Below, piece by piece: positions 5,965-12,105 of a DNA stretch of 21,358 nucleotides (positions are counted from its first letter, which is position 1; every line of letters starts with the position of its first letter). Under the pieces are notes generated by a model. The model ran no database searches. It was not told the DNA's origin and was given only the letters and a program-made list of their open reading frames with translations. This DNA is from Archaeoglobi archaeon (GTDB lineage Archaea; Halobacteriota; Archaeoglobi; Archaeoglobales; Archaeoglobaceae), in contig JAPDIT010000037.1 of the NCBI GenBank assembly GCA_029259455.1, positions 1 to 21,358 on the forward strand, given 5' to 3'. The translations under genes and the position numbers were made by a program.

Positions 5965-6385
5965 CTAAACCTCAACCACTTCAAGAAAATCCACACGCTT
6001 AAAGTCATCATCGAATGTGGCTATCTTCCTTTATGCCGTATTGTTTGCATGTTGCAGCTATCAGGGCATCGTTTGGGAGAAGTCGATATTTCTCAATTAT
6101 TTCAACAACTCCAGCACCAATGTTGCATGGAAGAACATTGAACATATCAAGAAGTTCCTTCATCAGCGAGAGATCGAAATTCACCTTTAAGATTTCTTTT
6201 CTAAGCTTATAAGGTCTCAGGTCTGTGGTAGCTCGGAGATAGCCGTAGATAACTTCAGAAACAACTACATCATTAATATAACCAACTATTTCACCAGATT
6301 CAACCCGTTCAAGAAGCCCTGTTGCTTTTTGACTTGTGTCGGCAAGATGATGAAGAAAGATGTTTGAGTCAAAGAACGCCTTCAT
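5965..6385 (-). pseudogene. PIN-domain toxin, frameshifted near C-terminus
   Basis: The ATG frame (MKAFFDSNIFLHHLADTSQK) stops at 6008 after YGIKEDSHIR. Removing one base near 6026-6031 restores the island's standard tail (GIKKIATFDDDFKRVDFLEV) up to a TAG at 5965. Before the shift the protein is about 80 percent similar to the toxin at 3445-3864 and keeps Asp (FFDSN), Glu (VVVSEVIYGY) and Asp (LLPNDALIAATC). The last catalytic Asp of ATFDDD is lost in the shifted product, so it is probably inactive. A sequencing error cannot be excluded. Confidence 0.85.
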
Positions 6386-6554
6386 TCTCTATCTCCTCAA
6401 TTATCTCATCCATTTTGTAACCTGGAATAATTCCTTTAGTTTTTCTCACAATACCGCTTATTCTGATCCTGACCTTCTCCCCCTCCTTCAACTCCACTTT
6501 CTGGAGTGGTTTGAACACTCCGTTTTCATATATAGCCTCGATTATCTTTGGCAT
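6369..6554 (-). CDS. AF2212-like (DUF104) antitoxin
   Basis: 61 residues, MPKIIEAIYENGVFKPLQKV, then ELKEGEKVRIRISGIVRKTK. It is a close paralogue of the antitoxin at 3848-4033 (same C-terminal EEIENEGVL) and overlaps its toxin gene by 17 bases in the same way. It is divergent from coiled-coil gene 2. Confidence 0.92.
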   Translation of the reverse strand: MPKIIEAIYENGVFKPLQKVELKEGEKVRIRISGIVRKTKGIIPGYKMDEIIEEIENEGVL

Positions 6555-6572
6555 GTGGTTAATTATGCTCAG

Positions 6573-6593
6573 GCAAAGAAAAGGGTTTCGCTG
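6573..6593 (-). promoter_or_regulatory. Promoter block of antitoxin at 6369-6554
   Basis: Minus-strand CAGCGAAACCCTTTTCTTTG centred about 26 bases before the ATG. It is the same block as 394-415, 3269-3290 and 5303-5324. Confidence 0.5.
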
Positions 6594-6679
6594 ACAGCTG
6601 TAATCTTACAAACACAACCAATGCAAACCCTTCAGCTTATAAGGTTGGCAATTAACAACAACTGAAAGCCAGTACACCC

Positions 6680-6694
6680 GAAAGGAATAAATAG
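6680..6694 (+). promoter_or_regulatory. BRE/TATA promoter of coiled-coil gene 2
   Basis: CGAAAGGAATAAATAG, centred about 26 bases before the ATG at 6715. Leaderless spacing, as in gene 1. Confidence 0.55.
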
Positions 6695-6714
6695 AATCCT
6701 CAGAAAGTAGGATT

Positions 6715-7203
6715 ATGGATGCACAGCAAATAGCAGAGAAGGTCAGGGATCTGGTGGTTGGATCGATAAGGGATGAGTTCAAGGAGTTCAAGGCGGAGGT
6801 TAGGGGACAGTTAGAGGGTTTTAGGGTTGCTCTTGATACAATGAATAAAAGGCTGGATGGTCTGGAGAGGAGGATGGATAGTCTGGAAAGGAGAATGGAC
6901 AGCTTGGATGCGAAGATTGATGCGGTTAGAGAAGAGCTGAGTGCGAGAATTGATGCTGTGAGAGAAGAATTGACTGCGAGGATTGATGAGACGAATAGGA
7001 GAATAGACAGCGTGAGAGAGGAGTTAACGGCAAGGATAGATGAGACAAACAAAAGAATAGACCTCCTATCCACAAGGCTTGAAGAGAACACGAGAGAGCT
7101 TGGTGAGCTGAAAGCTGAGATAGTGGCGTTGAGATCGAGGCAGGAGATTATAGAGGATCTGGTTAGGAGAGTCAGGAAGCTTGAGGATAAGGTGTTTGCT
7201 TAA
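6715..7203 (+). CDS. Coiled-coil protein, copy 2 (unknown function)
   Basis: 162 residues, nearly identical to 5444-5866 at both ends. It has 22 extra residues in the middle, made of repeat units (IDAVREELSAR, IDAVREELTAR, IDETNRR, IDSVREELTAR). Gene 1 has 7+11+7 residues in this stretch, while gene 2 has 11+11+7+11+7. This looks like rod lengthening by in-frame repeat duplication. There is no enzyme motif, signal peptide or membrane helix. The upstream ~140 bases are duplicated too. It is convergent with the PIN gene at 7289. Unknown family; the frame, promoter and paralogue make the gene call firm. Confidence 0.87.
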   Translation: MDAQQIAEKVRDLVVGSIRDEFKEFKAEVRGQLEGFRVALDTMNKRLDGLERRMDSLERRMDSLDAKIDAVREELSARIDAVREELTARIDETNRRIDSVREELTARIDETNKRIDLLSTRLEENTRELGELKAEIVALRSRQEIIEDLVRRVRKLEDKVFA

Positions 7204-7217
7204 CTTTTCAGTGGTTT

Positions 7218-7275
7218 TGTTCAGGCCTTCAGTCAGATCAGAAACTCGAAGTAGCCAAGGGTTCTGTCGGGAAAG
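7218..7275 (-). repeat. Membrane-gene 3'-end fragment, internally deleted copy
   Basis: CCTTCAGTCAGATCAGAAAC followed directly by TCGAAGTAGCCAAGGGTTCT and GTCGGGA. Compared with 8153-8250 about 50 bases in the middle are missing. It joins the PIN stop region at 7289 as in the other copies. Confidence 0.75.
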
Positions 7276-7288
7276 AATGACAGCAAGT

Positions 7289-7747
7289 CTAAACCTCAAC
7301 CACTTCAAGAAAATCCACACGCTTAAAGTCATCATCGAATGTAGCTATCCTTTTGATCCCGTAATGCTTGCAAGTAGCAGCGATTAAGGCATCGTTTGGT
7401 AGGAGACCGTACTTCCACGAGATCTCAATTGAGGCATTAATGATATCAAAAGTGACTGGAAGAACTTTTAAGGCTTCTTTTTCAACTAGCTCTCCAATGA
7501 AATGGTAATAATACCTGAAAATTTCCTCGTAAGACTTTCGATGCTTCAGATATTTGTCTTTTAGGGCGTACCTGCTGGCTTTCCTGAATACGACTTCGGT
7601 TCTCAGGAACAGCGATTTATAAAATGACTCTTCGATCACACTTGGAGAGGTTGTAAGTGTGTATTTTTCCATAAGTTTAACAAGGGTGTAATCTCCAGCC
7701 ATGCAATGGGTTACGAATATACTGCTATCAACGAAAACATCATCCAA
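7289..7747 (-). CDS. PIN-domain toxin (VapC-like), TTG start
   Basis: 152 residues from a TTG at 7747, giving DDVFVDSSIFV at the N-terminus. I choose it because GAGGTGGAT, close to a full Shine-Dalgarno sequence, lies about 7 bases before it and because the PIN fold starts here. The open frame back to 7804 would add an unrelated 19 residues inside the antitoxin gene. Acids: Asp (FVDSS), Glu (SVIEESFY), Asp (LLPNDALIAATC) and Asp (ATFDDDF). The N-terminal two-thirds are unique in the window and the C-terminal 40 residues are the shared tail. It overlaps the antitoxin by 8 bases. Confidence 0.86.
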   Translation of the reverse strand: MDDVFVDSSIFVTHCMAGDYTLVKLMEKYTLTTSPSVIEESFYKSLFLRTEVVFRKASRYALKDKYLKHRKSYEEIFRYYYHFIGELVEKEALKVLPVTFDIINASIEISWKYGLLPNDALIAATCKHYGIKRIATFDDDFKRVDFLEVVEV

Positions 7748-7943
7748 AAATATCCACCTCAATTCTGTAGAGCTTCTCTTGGGATAGTTTACCCTTGTAT
7801 CCACCCACGCCAGCGTAGCTTTTGGCGAGTTCGATTACATCTTTCTCGATTCTGAGTTTAACTCTTTCCCCCTCCTTCAGATCAACCTTCTCAAGAGGCT
7901 TGAATACACCATCCTCATACACAGCCTCAATTACTTTTGGCAT
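7740..7943 (-). CDS. AF2212-like (DUF104) antitoxin
   Basis: 67 residues, MPKVIEAVYEDGVFKPLEKV and DLKEGERVKLRI; a D replaces N in the YENG turn. The segment after residue 35 (ELAKSYAGVGGYKGKLSQEK) is unique to this pair. The promoter block at 7960-7980 is the same as that of 3848-4033. Confidence 0.92.
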   Translation of the reverse strand: MPKVIEAVYEDGVFKPLEKVDLKEGERVKLRIEKDVIELAKSYAGVGGYKGKLSQEKLYRIEVDIFG

Positions 7944-7959
7944 GGTCTAAGTTCTGCTT

Positions 7960-7980
7960 GTAAATAGAAATAGGTTTCGC
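7960..7980 (-). promoter_or_regulatory. Promoter block of antitoxin at 7740-7943
   Basis: Minus-strand GCGAAACCTATTTCTATTTA, centred about 24 bases before the ATG; same block as 4050-4070. Confidence 0.5.
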
Positions 7981-8042
7981 CGTTTAGTTGGAGTAGGAGA
8001 GTGAAGTCAAGCTTTGAACTAAAAAGTAGTTCGAATGAAGTG

Positions 8043-8081
8043 TAAAATCTGCTATTAGGCTCAGCAAAAACGCAGATTTTA
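8043..8081. repeat. 10-bp inverted repeat
   Basis: TAAAATCTGC and GCAGATTTTA are perfect inverted copies separated by 19 bases, in the 200-base gap between an antitoxin gene and the membrane pseudogene. It could be a hairpin terminator for the minus-strand pseudogene, a protein site, or a remnant of a mobile-element end. Confidence 0.55.
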
Positions 8082-8143
8082 GTTGGTGGGTGTGGATTTT
8101 GAATCTTCAGAAGTCTTAACGAACAAAAAACATCAGCAAGTCA

Positions 8144-9177
8144 TCACAAAGATTTCAGCCAGATCAGAAGCTCGATAAGCCGGTTGAGCAGTGGAGAGCA
8201 GAAGTGGATGTCATAGGGACTGAAGTAGCCGAGGGTTCTGTCGGAGATCAGGAGGGTGGTGGGCAGGATTGAGAGGGCGAGAATGTCTGCTCTTGTATTA
8301 TTGCTCAACCTGTCAAAGAACGTGAGAGGGAGCAGTAAGGCTGCAGAGAGTGTCAGGTAGGTGTAAGTTAGGTTGGAGAAGTGATCCACAAAAAGACACA
8401 CCAGAATTGTGGTTGTTACGACGTAGAGCGGTAGAACGACAGTAAAATTTTGCCAGAACCTCTTGTGGTTGATTTCGGCAATTTTTCGAGAGAGGAAGTA
8501 AACGAAGGGGATGAAAAGGGGAAGATAGAAGCGATAGTCCCTGACTCCGGTCTTTACCACGCCTGAGTTTACGAATGGAAAGTAAATTGTAAAGAGAATG
8601 GCTGTGAAAATTACAAGAAATTTCTCAAACGCTGATAGATCATGAATTGAAACTTTTCTGAGCGCTCTGATAAAAGGTAAAATCAAGATGCCGAGTATAG
8701 GGGAGTAACTTAGAATTCCTAATGTTTGGTTGCTCAAACCGAAGAAGATTAGCGGGATAGACAGCAGGATGTCGGATGGAGATGTAGTTTTGTACGTAAT
8801 TTACTCCAGAGAACACATTACCGATTATTTCAACTGGTAATGGTATTCCTAAAAATGATTAGACCAAATAAGGCATATGGGAGATTGCCTATCACCAAAC
8901 CAAGCAATGTCATTACAACATCTCTCTTGGACGAGAGAGCGAATACAAGAATGGAGATAGATACTGCTTATTCCATCGATGGAGCCCAAATATTGAAGCA
9001 TATAGAAGATTTAAACCATTCTGGTTCAGATGTTCGTGTAGGTGATAGAAAGTCAGCAGAATGAGAAGGGGAGACAATGCATGACTTTTTAGTCCAGTAG
9101 ACAACTGACGTGGCAAAGATAAACAGGATTATGAATATTAGAGGGGTTTCAACGTCAACCCAAAACTCTATGTTCAT
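8144..9177 (-). pseudogene. Multi-spanning membrane protein, decayed; parent of the 3' fragments
   Basis: A coding region with an internal TAA (about 8969) and at least two frameshifts (about 8845 and 8790). The longest piece, 8144 to about 8790, encodes roughly 215 residues with several hydrophobic helices (ILGILILPFIRAL, FTAILFTIYFPFV, FYLPLFIPFVYFL, FTVVLPLYVVTTTILVCLFV, LSAALLLPLTFF, DILALSILPTTLLI). The upstream pieces are also hydrophobic (LIFIILFIFATSVVYW; MTLLGLVIGNLPYALFGLII). The layout, with RFYLPL before a helix, recalls the C-terminal part of GT-C-type membrane glycosyltransferases, but this is weak. A TTG (9195) or ATG (9177) could be the original start. Its 3' end is copied many times to the left. 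Confidence 0.75.
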
Positions 9178-9294
9178 AAAGATGGGGGGTGTCAATCTCT
9201 GAATGGTTAAAGGGCTTTTAAAAGCAGTAAAAGATATTCGTTCAGCTTTAGGTTTCGATTAAGATAAGCTTTAGATAATTTAAATAACTTAAAT

Positions 9295-9313
9295 TAAAAA
9301 ATATATTAAAAAA
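9295..9313 (-). terminator. T-tract terminator after the pilin gene
   Basis: On the minus strand, two runs of six to seven T (rest of the region about 95 percent A/T) follow the pilin stop by 20-40 bases. T-runs without a hairpin are the usual archaeal termination signal. The rest of 9178-9334 shows no gene. Confidence 0.5.
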
Positions 9314-9334
9314 TATTAGGACTAATTAAACTGT

Positions 9335-9733
9335 TTAGACAAATGTATCTAAGATTACTTGCTTAGTTCCATCGGTGAATGTAGCAGATACCACTATATG
9401 ATTCGTTTTATCTGTTGCTGCGTTGGTACAGGTGTAAGTCTCACCAACTGTGGGATCACTATCTGATGTAGCAGCAAGGGTACAACCAGTAGCAGTAAAG
9501 TTAAGCCCCGTAACCGCATCGGCATCTGGTCCACCTTGATAGGTTATATACACAGTACATGTACCTCCAGAACATGATTTACTTGCTGTTGCCGCAACAG
9601 TATACGTCTTCTTCACACTGCTCCCCATCCCGAACACAAAGCTCGCAATCACCGCCGCCAGTATAACGGTTATGGCCACCATCAGTATCACGCCGATCAC
9701 TGGCGAGACACCCTTCTCATCCATTCTCCTCAT
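9335..9733 (-). CDS. Archaeal type IV pilin-like protein
   Basis: 132 residues. The N-terminus MRRMDEKGVSPVIGVILMVA has the archaeal class III signal: a short charged leader ending in Lys-Gly, cut by the PibD/FlaK-type prepilin peptidase, then a ~25-residue hydrophobic helix (to about residue 34) that forms the pilus core. This is the Pilin_N (DUF1628) family. The remaining ~95 residues are Thr/Ala/Gly-rich beta-type sequence with four Cys (in SCSGGTCTV, TGCTL and YTCTN) that could form two disulfides outside the cell. GGAGGTGG lies 5 bases before the ATG at 9733. It stands alone, with no assembly ATPase nearby, so it would rely on machinery encoded elsewhere. Confidence 0.9.
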   Translation of the reverse strand: MRRMDEKGVSPVIGVILMVAITVILAAVIASFVFGMGSSVKKTYTVAATASKSCSGGTCTVYITYQGGPDADAVTGLNFTATGCTLAATSDSDPTVGETYTCTNAATDKTNHIVVSATFTDGTKQVILDTFV

Positions 9734-9750
9734 CTCACCACCTCCCTACC

Positions 9751-9765
9751 GGGTCGTAACGACCC
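9751..9765. promoter_or_regulatory. Perfect palindrome in the pilin 5' UTR
   Basis: GGGTCGTAACGACCC is a 7-bp perfect inverted repeat around one base. It lies between the predicted transcription start (~9777) and the Shine-Dalgarno sequence of the pilin gene. It may be an operator or an RNA hairpin that controls translation. Confidence 0.55.
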
Positions 9766-9793
9766 ATCACCTACATTATTATTATCACCATAA

Positions 9794-9806
9794 CTTGTAT
9801 ATAACC
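9794..9806 (-). promoter_or_regulatory. TATA box of the pilin gene
   Basis: Minus-strand GGTTATATACAAG preceded by CGAAAA (BRE-like). A start about 25 bases downstream (~9777) gives a 5' UTR of about 43 bases, unusually long for this window. Confidence 0.65.
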
Positions 9807-9840
9807 TTTTCGATTTGGTCAGCCAAAAAGTGAAAAATTT

Positions 9841-11184
9841 TCACCTTCCGAAATCGTCCTCGAACCTCTCTATATCATCCTCCTCAAGGTACTCCCCTAT
9901 CTGTATCTCTATAACTTCGAGAGGAACTTTTCCGGGATTTTCGAGTCTGTGAATCGCTCCAGCAGGGACAAAGGTGCTCTCCCCGCTTCTCAGCAGAACC
10001 TCCCTGCCATCCACCGTTACTCTCGCAGTCCCCTTCACCACTACCCAGTGCTCGCTCCTGTGGTAGTGCCTCTGCAGGCTGAGCCTCTTCCCCGGCTTCA
10101 CGGTTATCCTCTTTATCTTGTACCCCCTGTTCTCCTCAAGCACTGTATAGAATCCCCACGGCCTGTAGGCTGTTCTGTGAACCTCAACCACCTTGTCTCC
10201 TCTTTCAGCCAGCAGTCTGTAAACATCCCTGACCTTCTCCGCCTCCCCCCTCTTAGCAATTAGAAGTGCGTCATCGGTATCGATGATGATGGAATTCTCC
10301 ACGCCTATCAAGGCTGTAAGGCGCTGGGTGATCACGAGGTTGTTTTTTGAGTCTAAGGCGATGCAGTTATCGCTCTTGATTGCATTCCCCTCATCATCCT
10401 TCTCCATGACCTCATAAATAGAGTCGAAGTTGCCGAGGTCGCTCCAGAATGTGTTGATCGGCACCACCGCAACCCTCTCAGACTTCTCGAGAATTGCGTA
10501 GTCGATTGAAGCTTCAGGGATGTTCTCGTATGCCTTCTCACCCTCCTCAAATACTCTGACGAATTCGGGAGCATGCTTTTCCACCTCCTCGGCGAATATT
10601 TTAGAATCAAAGACAAACATCCCGCTGTTCCAGAAGTAGCCTTTTGAAATGTACTCCTCAGCAAGCTCCGCTGACGGCTTCTCCTTGAACTGCTCGACCT
10701 CAAAGCCGCCATCAAGCTTTTTTCCCGGCTTGATGTACCCGTAACCCGTGTGCGGTTTTGTGGGGGTTATTCCGAAGGTAACAATGTGGCTTTCAGAGAG
10801 CCTTTCTGCAATCCTGAAAGCTCTCAGGTATTTTTCATCAGCCTCAATGAGGTGGTCTGACGGCAAAACCGCAAACCTCCCCTCTCCAGCGACTTTAACG
10901 CCGAGGCAGATTGCGGGGAGTGTGTTCTTTGCCTCAGGCTCCAGAATCACGTTCTCTTCCGGAATTTTTACACCCAGATCCTCCAGATCATCAATAACCC
11001 TGAAGCGGTATTCCTTATTCGTAATCACGTAAATTTCATCGGGTGAGGAGTGATAGAGACCCCTTCTAACGGTTTTCTGAAATAAAGAGTCGGAGAAGAG
11101 CCTGATGAACTGCTTTGGCATGAGTTCCCTGCTAAGAGGCCAGAGCCTCGTTCCCTTACCACCAGCGAGTATCAGTGTTTTCAT
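9841..11184 (-). CDS. manC: Bifunctional mannose-1-phosphate guanylyltransferase / mannose-6-phosphate isomerase
   Basis: 447 residues, the usual length of type II bifunctional PMI-GMP enzymes. The N-terminal nucleotidyltransferase domain (about 1-270) opens with LAGGKGTRLWPLSRELMPKQ, the GTP-binding and catalytic signature, followed by LPSDHLI and YFWNSGMFVF. The C-terminal cupin (about 335-440) starts RPWGFYTVLEE and contains LQRHYHRSEHWVVVKGTA and FVPAGAIHRLENPG, whose His residues bind the metal of the isomerase. The enzyme makes mannose-6-phosphate from fructose-6-phosphate and GDP-mannose from mannose-1-phosphate plus GTP, feeding N-glycans and other mannosylated products in the cytoplasm. 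It is monocistronic. A TATA-like stretch 25 bases before the ATG implies a leaderless mRNA. Confidence 0.96.
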   Translation of the reverse strand: MKTLILAGGKGTRLWPLSRELMPKQFIRLFSDSLFQKTVRRGLYHSSPDEIYVITNKEYRFRVIDDLEDLGVKIPEENVILEPEAKNTLPAICLGVKVAGEGRFAVLPSDHLIEADEKYLRAFRIAERLSESHIVTFGITPTKPHTGYGYIKPGKKLDGGFEVEQFKEKPSAELAEEYISKGYFWNSGMFVFDSKIFAEEVEKHAPEFVRVFEEGEKAYENIPEASIDYAILEKSERVAVVPINTFWSDLGNFDSIYEVMEKDDEGNAIKSDNCIALDSKNNLVITQRLTALIGVENSIIIDTDDALLIAKRGEAEKVRDVYRLLAERGDKVVEVHRTAYRPWGFYTVLEENRGYKIKRITVKPGKRLSLQRHYHRSEHWVVVKGTARVTVDGREVLLRSGESTFVPAGAIHRLENPGKVPLEVIEIQIGEYLEEDDIERFEDDFGR

Positions 11185-11200
11185 ACTACAAAATTGGTGG

Positions 11201-11213
11201 GATTAATAAAAAA
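11201..11213 (-). promoter_or_regulatory. TATA box of manC
   Basis: Minus-strand TTTTTATTAATC centred about 23 bases before the ATG at 11184. There is no Shine-Dalgarno sequence, so the transcript is probably leaderless. Confidence 0.5.
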
Positions 11214-11302
11214 TTTTTGCAGTGATATGTAAGCTAAACGTGAGCTGAGAAATTTTTATGAAGACGAAAATATGAGGGTATTTCAGCTGCAGGGCAAGAA
11301 TC

Positions 11303-11312
11303 CTTAAATAGG
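11303..11312 (+). promoter_or_regulatory. TATA box of the plus-strand antitoxin gene
   Basis: CTTAAATAG centred near 11308. A start 24-25 bases downstream falls on the ATG at 11332, which decides the start codon. Confidence 0.5.
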
Positions 11313-11331
11313 TTCAATGCATAAATCTTCA

Positions 11332-11523
11332 ATGAGTATGAGTGAGATTACTCTCAGACTCAAGATTCCAGATGAAGTTTTGAAACATGTGGATTTGGAA
11401 ATGGTAGTTAAGAGGCTTGAAAAAGAGATTATGCTCGAATACAATCTAAAAAAGCTTCACGGAAAGTTTCGAGGTGGCAAACTTGAGAAGCTGTTGGAAG
11501 AGGTAGACGAATGGGGGATTTGA
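11332..11523 (+). CDS. VapB-type antitoxin
   Basis: About 63 residues from the ATG at 11332 (MSMSEITLRLKIPDEVLKHV). ATGs at 11317 and 11338 are in frame, but the first lies too close to the TATA box. The N-terminal beta strand ITLRLKIPDEV followed by helices resembles the ribbon-helix-helix antitoxins that sit before PIN genes in archaea, not the DUF104 type of the main island. The C-terminal part (GKFRGGKLEKLLEEVDEWGI) would bind the toxin. It overlaps the toxin gene by 13 bases. Since the toxin is broken, this antitoxin may be an orphan. Confidence 0.78.
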   Translation: MSMSEITLRLKIPDEVLKHVDLEMVVKRLEKEIMLEYNLKKLHGKFRGGKLEKLLEEVDEWGI

Positions 11524-11932
11524 AGGCATTTGTTGACAGCAACGTAATCATCAACCATCTTGAAGGAAAACTGGATTTATCTGAACTCAGGAATAAGTAC
11601 ACGCTCTGCTCAAACGCCGTTGTTTTCAGCAAGGTTTTTCTTGTCTATTTAAAAGCAATTACAGGAAAGAAAAGCTACGAGTTAAAGAAGAATCCGGAGC
11701 TGGTAATTGAGAAAGGAGGCGAACTTAAGGAGTTATTTATGCTCTTTGAGATTTTTGAGGATTTGGAAATTAATAAGGAAGTCAGAAATATGGCATACGA
11801 GTTAATAAAGAGGTACGTTTACTGCCAAATGATGCTTTAATTCTGGCCACCTGCAAGTTTCACGGGTCAAAACTGATTTCGTTCGATGATGATTTTAAAA
11901 GGGTATGTAGAAGAAGGGGTCGAGCTCATTGA
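11511..11932 (+). pseudogene. VapC-like PIN toxin, frameshifted and with a catalytic Glu lost
   Basis: The ATG at 11511 is preceded by GAGGT at normal spacing. The frame MGDLKAFVDSNVIINHLEGK runs to a stop at 11838-11840. One base out of phase, LLPNDALILATCKFHGSKLI and SFDDDFKRV follow, so a single base (probably a G in TACGGTTTACTG) was lost near 11818. In addition, the conserved Glu of the second motif (SEV in the other toxins) is Lys here (VVFSKVFL). Two independent lesions make an inactive toxin likely, and sequencing error alone cannot explain the Glu change. Distantly related to the island toxins through the LLPNDALI tail. Confidence 0.85.
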
Positions 11933-12001
11933 CCGTTCAGGTATGTAATAAACCTTTGAAGGAGGAAGAGGGAAAGTGTTAAATCATTTAACGGTAAATC
12001 A

Positions 12002-12073
12002 CGCCCCCGCCGGGACTCGAACCCGGGTCTGTGGCTCCGAAGGCCACCAGGATATCCCCTACCCCACGGGGGC
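12002..12073 (-). tRNA. tRNA-Arg (anticodon UCG)
   Basis: 72 bases fold as a complete cloverleaf on the minus strand: acceptor GCCCCCG/CGGGGGC with discriminator G, D arm GGGT...ATCC, anticodon stem GTGGC/GCCAC around the loop CTTCGGA (anticodon TCG), and T arm CCGGG-TTCGAGT-CCCGG. UCG reads the Arg CGA codon. There is no intron and the 3' CCA is not encoded. The TATA-like AAAATTAAAAAG (12093-12104) is about 25 bases upstream of the 5' end. Confidence 0.95.
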
Positions 12074-12092
12074 TTTAAAAATCAAGGTAAAG

Positions 12093-12104
12093 AAAATTAA
12101 AAAG
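12093..12104 (-). promoter_or_regulatory. TATA box of tRNA-Arg
   Basis: Minus-strand CTTTTTAATTTT centred 25 bases before the first base of the tRNA. Confidence 0.55.
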
Positions 12105-12105
12105 T

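Noticed and set aside
5398..7091. Long minus-strand frames over the coiled-coil genes (159 and 161 codons)
   Set aside because: Ser/Leu-rich low-complexity shadows produced by the repeated coil codons on the other strand.
963..8250. CRISPR array as explanation for the repeated blocks
   Set aside because: The repeats are ~100 bases, 600-1000 bases apart, diverged, and separated by genes, not by uniform spacers.
8840..9064. Plus-strand frame of 74 codons
   Set aside because: Antisense to the decayed membrane gene; no start signals and no recognisable motif.
12002..12073. tRNA-Arg as attachment site of an integrated element ending in the TA island
   Set aside because: I find no second copy of the tRNA 3' end in the window and no integrase gene; manC and the pilin gene lie between.
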